In this document: positions 24,534-33,594 of the stretch, piece after piece
Position numbering within the stretch: the stretch's first letter is position 1
Layout of the letters: every line of letters begins with the position of its first letter
Made by a program: the position numbers and the translations under genes
Origin: Deltaproteobacteria bacterium
GTDB lineage: Bacteria; Myxococcota_A; Polyangia; GCA-2747355
Direction: 5' to 3'
NCBI GenBank assembly: GCA_020633415.1
Contig: JACKDQ010000010.1
Location: 1 to 64,000 of the forward strand
Length of the DNA: 64,000 bases
The notes under the pieces: generated by a model
Databases searched by the model: none
The model's input: only the letters and a program-made list of their open reading frames with translations
What the model was told of the DNA's origin: nothing

Positions 24534-26195
24534 CTAGTGCGGGCGACGCCGGCGCAGCGCGAGCAGCGCGAGTAACGTCAGCGCCCGTGGCGAGGCGCCA
24601 GCGCCACCGCCAACTGAACAGCCGCCGCTGTCGTGTTTGGGCGGACTGAAGCTTGGCGTGTTGGGCGTGCTTGGCGTGTTTGGCGTGGTGGGCGTAGTCG
24701 GTCCCGCCGGAGGGGCGGCAGCTTTGACGTAGTCGATATCCAAGATGTTGTCACTGCGGTTGGCTTCGATCTCGATCAGCGCCTTGTCGGGGTCGATGAC
24801 CAGCCAGGCTTTGCCGCTTTCGCCGAGAAAATCGACGGTGAACGAGACCGGCTCACAGCCGCTGCTGAGGTTCAGCGTGCGGCGGCTATCGATCGTGTCA
24901 CCGTCACTAAATGGGGTCGCTTGGTCTTTGACCAAGCCGACGACCAGTGGCTGTGCCAGCGTGCCGCTGATGCAGACCTTGGCGTCGACCATCAGCTTGC
25001 CGTCGGCCAAGATCGCCGTTGGTCGGCTCTGGCTATCGAACTCGGCATTGACCGTCTTTTGCGCCGGCGGGTCGTTCGGCTGGGCGATCTCGAAGGACTC
25101 GGTGACGACCGCCAAGCGCTCGTCGCCCGCACAGAGCAGCGCGCTGGCGAAATGTTTGCCGGGCGCAGCGTCGACGACCGTGAAGTCTACCGTCGCGCTG
25201 CCGGTCTTTTCGGCCAACCCCAGCGTTTGTTCATCGCTAAACGCTGTGCTGTCGCACGCGGGCGCTGTATCGCTGTCTGCGACAAAGAAGCGCAGCTTGG
25301 CCGCGACGATCGCGGTTTCACCCTCGTTGAGCGCGCTGACGGCGAATTTGATCTGTGCCGCGTTGCCCTGGTCGACGGCCATCGTCAGCTTGACCGCTGA
25401 CGTTGGTGTCGGCTGGGTTTGCAGTTGGCAGTCGGTGCCGATCTCCGCCGCCTTGACCTCCCAGCGGCAGTAGGTTGCTTGGATGTCGCCCGAGCCACTT
25501 TCCTCTTGTTCTGGGTCGTAGACATAGATCCAGAACTTGCGGGTGTAGGTTACTTTGCGGCGCAGCAGCGTGTACTTGGTCGGCGCGGCAAAGTTCCAAC
25601 GCAGGCCCGTCGGCAGCGCAGAAATTTGCGCTTCACGCTCGCTGTTACTGAGCGTGCCGCCTTGTAGATCGCGCAGCAGCGCCAGCGTCTGTGCGCTGAC
25701 CGCGTCCTCGTAGAGCTTGCTGCTCACCGTCGATCCGTCGACGGGTTGCGCGGGATCACGGGCAAAGGCATCGCTGTTAGGATCGAAGACCCGCCCGTCG
25801 CCTTCGCCGAATTGTCGCACGCCCTGGTCGATCACCGGCAACAGCTGCTCGAGCGTCAGGTCCATCGGCGCGAGCGATGCGCTAAATGCCTCGGCCGCTA
25901 CCGGAAAAAGCAGCTGCTGGCAGCTGTCGTACTTGCCCGGTACGTCGAGGGGCAGGGTGTTTTGGTAGAGCGGGAGCAGATCGCTCTCGCCGCAGCGGTT
26001 GACCACCGTCCAGTCGCTGCTCTCGCTGACCTGGCCTTGCGGGCTCTCGTCCTTGATCGTTATCGAGTAGCGGCCGTTCCACGTGGTTTCCAGCCGCTCG
26101 CCTTTGCCGCTCGCCCCATCGGCGCCCTCGCCCTGTAGCAACCCGCAACCGCTGACTGTTACGGCGAGTGCAACGAACACAGACAAGCGACCCAT
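24534..26195 (-). CDS. Lipoprotein with CARDB-like domains and MYXO-CTERM-type tail
   Basis: 553 residues from the ATG at 26195 (GAGGGGG about seven bases upstream). The N-terminal signal ends in a lipobox (VTVSGCGLL). The body has a Cys-containing N-terminal domain and then two beta-sandwich segments (about residues 280-390 and 390-500) with the look of CARDB adhesion/binding domains. A Pro/Thr repeat linker (TTPTTPNTPSTPNTPS) leads to the end: GGCSVGGG, a hydrophobic stretch (ALTLLALLAL) and RRRRPH. That Cys + hydrophobic + Arg tail matches the MYXO-CTERM sorting signal. Having both a lipobox and a sorting tail is unusual. The mature start resembles that of the lipoprotein at 2020-3075. Confidence 0.8.
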   Translation of the reverse strand: MGRLSVFVALAVTVSGCGLLQGEGADGASGKGERLETTWNGRYSITIKDESPQGQVSESSDWTVVNRCGESDLLPLYQNTLPLDVPGKYDSCQQLLFPVAAEAFSASLAPMDLTLEQLLPVIDQGVRQFGEGDGRVFDPNSDAFARDPAQPVDGSTVSSKLYEDAVSAQTLALLRDLQGGTLSNSEREAQISALPTGLRWNFAAPTKYTLLRRKVTYTRKFWIYVYDPEQEESGSGDIQATYCRWEVKAAEIGTDCQLQTQPTPTSAVKLTMAVDQGNAAQIKFAVSALNEGETAIVAAKLRFFVADSDTAPACDSTAFSDEQTLGLAEKTGSATVDFTVVDAAPGKHFASALLCAGDERLAVVTESFEIAQPNDPPAQKTVNAEFDSQSRPTAILADGKLMVDAKVCISGTLAQPLVVGLVKDQATPFSDGDTIDSRRTLNLSSGCEPVSFTVDFLGESGKAWLVIDPDKALIEIEANRSDNILDIDYVKAAAPPAGPTTPTTPNTPSTPNTPSFSPPKHDSGGCSVGGGAGASPRALTLLALLALRRRRPH

Positions 26196-26444
26196 GGTGA
26201 TCCCCCTCGGTTGTCTGATCTGCTGTTGCAACCTCAGTGCCACCGACTGCGTCAGCAGATCGCGAATATCACGGAGAATATCGCTAGGGGCTTGGGCCCG
26301 TTGTACCCCAAAGGGGCGGCAACTGACCCAGCTAGCCGGACGGGTGTATTTTCTCAGGCCATCGGTGCCAGCGTGTTGACCGTTCGGTTGGTTCAGGCCG
26401 ATCAGAGCCTGACCGCCGGTCGAAAAACATGCTAGCGTGACGCG

Positions 26445-28304
26445 ATGCGTTTCGCACTGCTTCTGGTGATCGCCGGCGCGCTCTCGTGCAGCAGCAAGAC
26501 CACACCCGCTCGTGACGCGGGCGATGGGGGCGTCGACAGCGGTCCGCCACGCAGCGGACCCTGCGATCACCACGATCCGCTGCGCCAAGTGTTCTTTGGC
26601 GACCTTCACGTGCACACCGCCAATTCTTTCGATGCCCAGAGCTACCGCGTTCGCGCCACGCCCAGCGACGCTTACCGCTTCGCCCAAGGCGGTGTCCTCG
26701 ATTTGGCCGGCAAGGGTGCGCTGGCCAAGGGCTATCGCCTAGCGCGTCCGCTCGACTTCGCTGCGGTGACCGACCATTCCGAGTATCTCGGTGAAATCGC
26801 GCTCTGCACCAGCGCGGGTAGCGAGATCTACGACGCGCCGTTTTGTGAGGGCCTGCGTGCCTCGCCGCTGGGCACGGTTTACGGACTCGGCCTGCGCATC
26901 GGTTCGCTGCCGGCGACGCGCGTCGAGGCTTGCGGTACGAACGACGCGCTCTGCCTCGCGCGGGCGCAAAGCGTCTGGCAGCGCACGGTCGAGGCTGCCG
27001 AAGCGGCCTACGATCGCAGCGCCGCCTGTCGCTTCACCAGCTTCGCCGCCTACGAATGGTCCAGTCAGCGTACCGTCTCGATGCTTCACCGCAACGTGAT
27101 CTTTCGCGACCATCGCGTACCGGCTCAAGTGACTTCATTTTTCGAAGAGAGCGAACCGCGCGGTCTGTGGGCTGCGCTCGAGCGCGATTGCCTCAAAGGT
27201 GTCGACGGTTGCGACGTGGTGGCCATTCCGCACAACAGCAATCTTTCCGACGGCCTGATGTTCGATGGACTGATCGAGGGCGCTACGCCGATCGACGCTG
27301 CGCTCGCCGCAACCCAAGCCAAACTCGAGCCAGTGATCGAGGTCAGCCAACACAAGGGCGACGCGGAGTGCATCAATACCGCCGAGGACGAGCTCTGCGA
27401 CTTCGAGACCTTCGGCAACCAGCAAAAGCTCTCCTATGTGCGCGAGGGGCTCAAGCAAGGGCTGTTGCTCGGCGAGCGCTTGGGCACCAACCCCTTCAAG
27501 ATGGGCATGATCGGTTCGAGCGATACCCACAACGCGATCCCTGGCGCGGTCGAAGAGGACCGTTTCGTTGGCGCGTTCGGCAACAAGGACGACACCGACA
27601 CGCGGCTACTTGCCGAGGCCAACATCGCCCACAACCCCGGCGGTCTGGCCGCGATCTGGGCCGAGGAGAACAGTCGCGAATCGCTATTCGATGCGCTCAA
27701 GCGCCGCGAAGTTTACGCGACGACCGGCCCGCGAATCGTCTTGCGGATGTTTGCTGGATGGTCGCTGCCGAGCGACCTCTGCAACAAGGCTGACTGGGTC
27801 AAGCTCGGTTACCAGCAAGGCGTGCCGATGGGATCCGAGCTGAAGGCCCGCCCGAGCAGCGCCAAAGCACCGATGTTGATCGTCTCGGCGCTGCGCGACG
27901 TCGGTAGCGATCAACGGCCGGGGACGAAACTGCAGCGCATCCAGATCATCAAGGGTTGGCTCGACGGCGATCAGCCCAAAGAGCAGGTCTACGAGATCGC
28001 CGGCGACCCGCAAAACGCTGCTAGCGTTGCCCTCGACAGCTGCACGCCTCAAGGGCCTGGCCACGATAGTCTCTGTGCGGTCTGGAGCGATCCGCAGTTC
28101 GATCCGAGTCAGCGCGCCTTTTACTATGCCCGCGTCGTCGAAAACCCCAGCTGCCGCTGGAACAGCTGGATCTGTCTACGCAACAAGATCGACTGTAGTC
28201 AGACCATTCCGCCGGGCTTCGGCTCCTGCTGCGATGCCAACGTCAAAAAGACGATCCAAGAGCGCGCCTATAGCTCGCCGATCTGGTACACGCCCAGCAA
28301 ATAG
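26445..28304 (+). CDS. DUF3604 (PHP-like) lipoprotein
   Basis: 619 residues. A lipoprotein signal (LLVIAGALSC) and Asp/Gly-rich linker are followed by a large DUF3604 domain: FFGDLHVHTANSFDA near residue 65, AAVTDHSEYLGE near 105, YEWSSQ, VAIPHNSN, EVSQHKGDAEC, GSSDTHNAIPG and RREVYATTGPRI. The HxH...DH...H...H pattern is that of PHP-type metal hydrolases. Many proteobacteria have such proteins outside the cytoplasm; the reaction is unknown. Later cysteines (SCCDANVKK) suggest disulphides. It is divergent from the CARDB lipoprotein gene. Confidence 0.9.
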   Translation: MRFALLLVIAGALSCSSKTTPARDAGDGGVDSGPPRSGPCDHHDPLRQVFFGDLHVHTANSFDAQSYRVRATPSDAYRFAQGGVLDLAGKGALAKGYRLARPLDFAAVTDHSEYLGEIALCTSAGSEIYDAPFCEGLRASPLGTVYGLGLRIGSLPATRVEACGTNDALCLARAQSVWQRTVEAAEAAYDRSAACRFTSFAAYEWSSQRTVSMLHRNVIFRDHRVPAQVTSFFEESEPRGLWAALERDCLKGVDGCDVVAIPHNSNLSDGLMFDGLIEGATPIDAALAATQAKLEPVIEVSQHKGDAECINTAEDELCDFETFGNQQKLSYVREGLKQGLLLGERLGTNPFKMGMIGSSDTHNAIPGAVEEDRFVGAFGNKDDTDTRLLAEANIAHNPGGLAAIWAEENSRESLFDALKRREVYATTGPRIVLRMFAGWSLPSDLCNKADWVKLGYQQGVPMGSELKARPSSAKAPMLIVSALRDVGSDQRPGTKLQRIQIIKGWLDGDQPKEQVYEIAGDPQNAASVALDSCTPQGPGHDSLCAVWSDPQFDPSQRAFYYARVVENPSCRWNSWICLRNKIDCSQTIPPGFGSCCDANVKKTIQERAYSSPIWYTPSK

Positions 28305-28372
28305 CAGCGGTCAGCCCGATTTTCGCGCGACGCAGCAACGCGCAGCGCCCAGCTTCTCGCGCTTCGCGCCGG

Positions 28373-30250
28373 CTAGCGCCGCAACTGCGCTAACGTGCGT
28401 TCGAGTCGCTTGACCGAGTCGGCGCGTCCGCCACTCCGATTGCGCAACAACCAGATCGCTTCGTGCTCGGTGACCAGTGGCGCCAAACGCCTTGCCAATT
28501 GCGCGCGCGTTGATTTGGGCAGCTCGGCGAGTTCGTGCTCCGGTTGCTCGAGGCGGGCCAAGCCGATCTGGCAAGCGACTGCGATCAACTGCGCGGCCCA
28601 GCTGAGCTCGCGCTGTGTGCGCATCGTTTCGTCATCTGCGCAGTCGGTCGCTGCCAAGCGCTCGAGCTGCTCGTCGACCAGCGCGCGCGCCGCATTTAGA
28701 CCGTCGGCTGTCAGGCCCGAGAAGCGCCGGTGACTCATCGGCTTGTCGCCGTCGAGCAACAGATAGAACAGTGAACTGCCATTGAACAGCGGATGTCCAC
28801 AGACCTTGTAAGCATTGCCGAGCTCGGTCGCAGCATGAGCCAGATTGTGTGTCGCATCGCGAAACGCCCAATCGTCGAGCGCGGCGATCGCGTCACGGTG
28901 GGTAAGCGATTCAGCGGCGTTCCAGGCGGCTGCGGCGCCGGCGAACAAGCCCAGGTAGCTCACCGAAAGTGGCTGTAGGTGGCCGCGGTCGCCCCAATCG
29001 GTGATCAACAAGCCGCTTGCGCCGTGGGCGAGGCCTTCGCCGGCCGCCGAGGCGATGTTCTTCAGCGCGTTGTCCGTGCGGCCCAATAGGCTGTTCCAGC
29101 TGCTCGTTCCCGGGCAGAGGTAGAACGCGCGCCCCGAGGCAGCGACGGCGCGCGCTTGCTCGGCAAACGGATGGTTTTCCTCGTAGCCCCAGATCAAAGC
29201 CACGGCATCTTTCGGCAGGCGTTCGATCAGATCGGGACGCAGGAGGATTACGTCGCCCCAGAACTGCATTCGGCGACCCCGTTCGCTGACCAGCCGATGC
29301 ACCGCGCAGAGAAAATCGAGGTAGACTTCGCCCTGACCCTTGGCCTGGCAAAGCGCCTTGGAGCGTCCCTGTCCCAGGTCAAAGGTCTCGTCGAGGCCAA
29401 CGTTAAATTGCCGACTCGAAAAGCACGGCAACAGCTGATCGTAAAGGTCCGCCAGCAGCTCTAGTGCTGCGGGATCGCTAGCGCAGAGCCCGTAGGGTTC
29501 GCGCGTCTCGGAAAATGGGTGCTCGATACCTTCTGGGCACTCAGCGAGCCGACGGTAAGGTTCGTGGATCAGCCAGCGGTGAAAGTGACCAAAGCTATTC
29601 TGGTTGGGAACCAATTCGATGCCGAGATCGAGACAGGCCTGATCGAGGGTGATGATTTCCTCGGGCGTCAGAGGGCTGGCGTTTTGGTGAACGACCTGGT
29701 GTCCGCGGTAGGCGAAGGTGTGCTCGATATAGAGCTGTAGCTGATTGTATTTCAGGCTGCCGAGCAACTCGACCAAGCGCAACAGCGTCTCAAGGGTCGG
29801 CACCTTGTCCCGGCTCACGTCGAGCATCGCGCCGCGATGACGAAAGTCAGGCCAGTCGGTGATCACAAAGCTCGGCAGCGGTGTGTCTTTGCAGAGCCTG
29901 AGGATCTGCAGCAGCGTTGCCACAGCGCTGTGGAAGCCATCGTCGTCGCCCGCCGTGAGGCTGAGTCTGCTGTCTTCTAGGGCGATGCGATACCAACCCG
30001 CTGGCGCGTCCGCAGGCGCATCATCGTTCCAACAAAGCGCGCGACCTTGGCTGGCGCCGATTCCCTGACCTTCTAGCGCTCGTCGCAGTCGCTCTGCGAG
30101 CCGCGGATTTGGCGCCTGGGTCGGCAGCGTCAACCCATCGCTCAGTCTGATAACCGCGCAATCGTCGCCAATGATTCGTCGGGGCCGCGGCAACAGCGCG
30201 GAAAACCAAGCCGGATGCGGGGAGCTCAAGCAGCGTGGGGTAAGGTCCAC
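28373..30250 (-). CDS. Glycoside hydrolase family 20-like (beta-N-acetylhexosaminidase type)
   Basis: 625 residues, GTG start overlapping the last 25 nt of the upstream gene. The N-terminal GH20b-like domain (LLPRPRRI) is followed by a barrel beginning DWPDFRHRGAMLDVSRDKVP. The paired acids characteristic of GH20 are present in FNVGLDETFDLG. Further barrel motifs are MQFWGDVI and ALIWGYEENHP. The last 170 residues are helical. There is no signal peptide, so it is probably cytoplasmic and may act in amino-sugar or peptidoglycan turnover; specificity is inferred from the family. The overlap suggests translational coupling to the receiver-like gene at 30226. Confidence 0.8.
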   Translation of the reverse strand: MDLTPRCLSSPHPAWFSALLPRPRRIIGDDCAVIRLSDGLTLPTQAPNPRLAERLRRALEGQGIGASQGRALCWNDDAPADAPAGWYRIALEDSRLSLTAGDDDGFHSAVATLLQILRLCKDTPLPSFVITDWPDFRHRGAMLDVSRDKVPTLETLLRLVELLGSLKYNQLQLYIEHTFAYRGHQVVHQNASPLTPEEIITLDQACLDLGIELVPNQNSFGHFHRWLIHEPYRRLAECPEGIEHPFSETREPYGLCASDPAALELLADLYDQLLPCFSSRQFNVGLDETFDLGQGRSKALCQAKGQGEVYLDFLCAVHRLVSERGRRMQFWGDVILLRPDLIERLPKDAVALIWGYEENHPFAEQARAVAASGRAFYLCPGTSSWNSLLGRTDNALKNIASAAGEGLAHGASGLLITDWGDRGHLQPLSVSYLGLFAGAAAAWNAAESLTHRDAIAALDDWAFRDATHNLAHAATELGNAYKVCGHPLFNGSSLFYLLLDGDKPMSHRRFSGLTADGLNAARALVDEQLERLAATDCADDETMRTQRELSWAAQLIAVACQIGLARLEQPEHELAELPKSTRAQLARRLAPLVTEHEAIWLLRNRSGGRADSVKRLERTLAQLRR

Positions 30251-30702
30251 TCGGACCGTGGGGTGGAAAAGATCTCGCGGACCACCCGTCGCACTTCGTC
30301 GATGTAGACCGGGCGGTGGATCAAGGCACTGGCGCTGAGCAGCCGCGCTGCGGCGCGCGTCTTGTTATTGATACGGTCTGCCATCAACACCAGCGGGACA
30401 TCGGCCAGGTCGCAGTTAACTGCGCGCAGTGGCAGCAAGCCATGAAGGTCGGCAGAGGCGAGGATCAGTTGGGCGCTAAACGTCAGTCCCTCGGCATCGA
30501 TGACTTGCGGCGCCGGCGCTCCCTCGGCCAACAGCAGATCGATCACATCGTCGAGGTTCGCTGCCTCGCGCACGCGATAGCCGTCGCAGCTGAGCGTCTT
30601 GCGGATCAGCAGCCGATTGGCAGCCTGCTCATCGGCAACGATGACTTCTCCTAGGCGTCGCGGCGCACTGGGCGCCAGCTCTCGTGATAGCGTCACGGAC
30701 AT
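30226..30702 (-). CDS. Degenerate response-regulator receiver domain protein
   Basis: 158 residues with a single receiver-like fold: EVIVADEQAANRLLIRKTL keeps the acidic pair after strand 1, and QVIDAEG could supply the phospho-acceptor Asp. However, strand 4 lacks the usual Thr/Ser (LVLMADRI), and the conserved Lys before Pro in strand 5 is Arg (HRPVYIDEV). It is probably not phosphorylated in the standard way. There is no output domain. The 3' end overlaps the GH20-like gene by 25 nt, so the two are expected to be co-translated. Confidence 0.65.
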   Translation of the reverse strand: MSVTLSRELAPSAPRRLGEVIVADEQAANRLLIRKTLSCDGYRVREAANLDDVIDLLLAEGAPAPQVIDAEGLTFSAQLILASADLHGLLPLRAVNCDLADVPLVLMADRINNKTRAAARLLSASALIHRPVYIDEVRRVVREIFSTPRSEWTLPHAA

Positions 30703-31108
30703 CGGTCGATTATCCTCTGTGGTGGAGACGACTAAATCACCTTCGCTCGGGCGAAGCCAGTTTTCTATCTTTGTCTCTTTGGGCCCAACCCGGCCGGGCT
30801 ACCCGCTATTCCGCTCGGCGCCGCTAAACTCGGTATTCGACGCTTATCGCCAGGTTACGTTGCACGCCCTCGGCCGTGTCGCTTCACGATCGCCGTGTAA
30901 AGCTACGTTCACAGGCTGTGCCCGACGTCACGCCCGCTCAGGGCCGGCCGGCTGTGATATCGCCACATCTCGCGCGCTTGGCGGATCCTAGGGTTTGTGC
31001 AAAACTGCGGCACATTCGTTGCTATTTATCCCAAGCGAATTGGCGGTGTGCGATGGCCCCCAAGGCGATGCCCCGCGTGGCGAAGGCAAACAACACAGCG
31101 AGGATATT
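30703..31108. other. Intergenic region, 406 bp
   Basis: It separates two divergent genes and must hold both promoters. AT-richer patches lie near 30725-30780 and 30990-31030, but no -35/-10 pair with acceptable spacing was found. No gene-like frame. Confidence 0.5.
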
Positions 31109-32167
31109 ATGAAGACACTCTCTTGCACGATTGCGCTAGCGCTGATCGCTGGCGGTTGTAGCCATCCGGGGTATGGGCCGTCCGCTCCGATCAGCGGCGT
31201 CAACCCCGACGGCAGTCCCAGGTGGGTGCAAAAGGGCAGCGGCGCTTTCGATGGCCCCCACGGAAAGGCCTTTTACGGCGTTGGCTTGGTTCAAGGGATT
31301 CAGAACCCGTCGCTTCGCCGCCAGACCGCCGACAATCGCGCGCGCGGCGAGATCGCGAAGATCTTCGATACCTATATCGCAGCGATGATGAAGGACTACC
31401 AGCGCTCGACCACCGCCGGTAATTTCCAAGCTAGCGCCGAAGAGCAGGACGTGATCTCGGCGCAAAAGACGGTGACCGAGGTGACGCTACGCGGGGTCGA
31501 GATCCGCGACCATTGGATCGATCCGCAAAACGGCGCGCTCTACGCGTTGGCTGTGCTCGACATGAATGCGATCGGCAAAGGTCTCGACGACGCAAAGCAA
31601 CTCGATCCGCGTGTGCGCGATTATGTCCGCGACAACGCGCGTAAGGCCTTTGAAGATCTCGACGCTGAGCTGAGCAAACGTCGCGACGGCGCGGCACCCG
31701 CTGCCGAGCCGGCTCAGCCTGCCGAGCCCGCACCAGCTGAGCCCGCACCAGCCGAGCCCGCAACCCCCGCTGCGCCGCCGGCAGCAGCAGCACCGGCTGT
31801 CGATCCGGGGAGCGTCAAGATCGGTCTGATGGTCAACGGCCCCAACCGGGCGACGGTGCAGACTTGCTTCGCTGAGAAGTTGGTCTCAGCGGGCTTCAAG
31901 GTTTTCGAGAACACCCGTGACGTGCGCTTCTTGGTGCGCGCTGATCTGAGCTACAAACGCGCTGGCGTGGTCAACGGCGCTCACATGGTTAATGCCGAAG
32001 CGAATGTGCGCGTGCAAGACCTCAGCAACGGCCAAACGCTGGTCGCCATTGCCGACAAGGTGAAGGTCGGTCGCAACACGCTCAACCAGTCGGTGCAGCT
32101 CGCTGTCACGCGACTTTGCAACAACGTTGCGCCGCGCGCCGTCGCCAAGATCAAGTCCTCACTCTAA
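31109..32167 (+). CDS. LPP20-family lipoprotein
   Basis: 352 residues from the ATG at 31109, with CGAGGA just upstream; the open frame before it is not coding. Signal MKTLSCTIALALIAGGC. Residues about 35-185 fit the LPP20 pattern: PRWVQKGSGAF, AFYGVGLVQGI, RRQTADNRARGEIAKIF, and a strand with YALAVLDMN. A low-complexity linker of repeated EPA units (about residues 195-235) connects to a second beta domain of about 110 residues (VKIGLMVNGPNRATVQTCF ... VLVRADLSYKRAGVV). Outer-membrane location is likely; the role is unknown, perhaps envelope structure. Confidence 0.85.
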   Translation: MKTLSCTIALALIAGGCSHPGYGPSAPISGVNPDGSPRWVQKGSGAFDGPHGKAFYGVGLVQGIQNPSLRRQTADNRARGEIAKIFDTYIAAMMKDYQRSTTAGNFQASAEEQDVISAQKTVTEVTLRGVEIRDHWIDPQNGALYALAVLDMNAIGKGLDDAKQLDPRVRDYVRDNARKAFEDLDAELSKRRDGAAPAAEPAQPAEPAPAEPAPAEPATPAAPPAAAAPAVDPGSVKIGLMVNGPNRATVQTCFAEKLVSAGFKVFENTRDVRFLVRADLSYKRAGVVNGAHMVNAEANVRVQDLSNGQTLVAIADKVKVGRNTLNQSVQLAVTRLCNNVAPRAVAKIKSSL

Positions 32168-32180
32168 CGGCTGCTACGGT

Positions 32181-33302
32181 TCAAACGATACGGGTCCGGC
32201 TAGCGGCCAGCAATACGACCAGCAGCACGACCAAGAAACCGTTTGGCGACCCTGACCGATCGACAGCTGCACAAGCCAGTACCCCATTGGCATGCACACC
32301 ATGGGTCTGTGCTGTCTCGCTCGGCGCGCATATATGCATTCCCGACGTCGCCGGCAGGCATTTCGATTGACTGGGACAGGCGTGCGCTGCGGGCTCACAC
32401 ACTTGGGTGCAATAGCTAAGGTTGAGCAGCGTGTCAGCAACGCAGAGGCCGGAGATGCAGGCGCCAGGGTCGTTACAGGCCTGACCATAGCTGCCAGCAA
32501 GTGGCGCTTTGGCAGCGAGCGAGACATCGATCCGTTGTGACACGTCGCTAGAAAGCTCGCCATCGCTGGCTACGATGCGGAGCTGATGTTCACCTGGTGC
32601 AGCCTCGACGGTAAGACTAAAGACACGCGTTGTCGTTGTCGCTATCCGCAGGTTGTCGAGAAAGACTTCGATCGTCACGCTCTCGCTATCGTCGATCACG
32701 CGCCCCTCTACGCTAAACACCGTCGGTAGCCGCTGTCCGAGCGTGGGCGATCGCAAATCGATCGATGGTCTGACGTTGCCCGCTGGAGGCGGATTGGTCG
32801 TCGTCGCGCTGGCCGATGCGCAAACATAGACGTTGGCAAACTTGGTTTCAGTGCATGACGACTTGCCGGGACAGCGCCCGCTCTGGCCAGGCACACAGTA
32901 GCGGCTGCAGTAGGCATTGCCGTCACCTCCTGCGACGCACGGCCCATCCTCGCAGTCGACAGCCCGTTGACAGGGCGTGCCGAACGCGCCCTTAGAGGCG
33001 TGAGCGCCGGGCAGCGTTGGCCGATGACCGGGTGATGAAACATCGGCGTCCAAGGGCTGCGCATCAATAGCCACGGGCCCAAGATCAGCACCCAGGCCAT
33101 CAGCCTGCAGATCCGCAGGGCCGCCATCGCTTGGTGTTTGGGCATCGGCGTTGACCGGTCCCGCGTCGCGCGATGCGGTCTTAGCGATCTGCAGGACTTG
33201 CGTCTCGCCGCCACCTATCAATTCACGCTCGGCCGTAACCAACTGACCATTGCAGCCCAGCCACAGCGCCACGCTCAGCACCCAGCAACGCTTGACCTTC
33301 AA
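32181..33302 (-). CDS. Cys-rich lipoprotein with Ig-like domain and sorting tail
   Basis: 373 residues with a TTG start (GGGGGAA seven bases upstream). The signal ends WLGC. An Asp-rich linker leads to a Cys-rich module (GTPCQRAVDCEDGPCV ... CSRYCVPG ... CPGKSSC), an Ig/cadherin-like domain (IDLRSPTLGQRLPTVFSVEGRVIDDSESVTIEVFLD) and a second Cys-rich module. The C-terminus has ACAAVDRSGSP, a hydrophobic run (FLVVLLVVLLAAS) and RTRIV, similar to a MYXO-CTERM tail. As with 24534-26195, both ends carry localisation signals. Probably a surface protein. Confidence 0.78.
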   Translation of the reverse strand: MKVKRCWVLSVALWLGCNGQLVTAERELIGGGETQVLQIAKTASRDAGPVNADAQTPSDGGPADLQADGLGADLGPVAIDAQPLDADVSSPGHRPTLPGAHASKGAFGTPCQRAVDCEDGPCVAGGDGNAYCSRYCVPGQSGRCPGKSSCTETKFANVYVCASASATTTNPPPAGNVRPSIDLRSPTLGQRLPTVFSVEGRVIDDSESVTIEVFLDNLRIATTTTRVFSLTVEAAPGEHQLRIVASDGELSSDVSQRIDVSLAAKAPLAGSYGQACNDPGACISGLCVADTLLNLSYCTQVCEPAAHACPSQSKCLPATSGMHICAPSETAQTHGVHANGVLACAAVDRSGSPNGFLVVLLVVLLAASRTRIV

Positions 33303-33594
33303 CAGCGTTCCCCCCTGACGCCCCGCCGCTCACGCCGACCTTAGGCGTAGCAACACGCGAGCCAAGATCGCCCACTCGATATCCAGAAGTTGGCGAGACC
33401 GTGCGGCGTCGGGGGACCCGCTTTGGGGGTCGCTAGCCACATGGTAGCGGCGTGAGCCGTTGGCGAGCGATCGGGAATAGCGATAACACTGAAGGCCGCC
33501 GCGCCACCGGCTCAAGTTTGCGCGAGCGCGTCGCGCTTGGCGTGGATTGCGCTGCACGGCCCACCCACCGCTCACGGAAATCCTTTAGGCAGAC

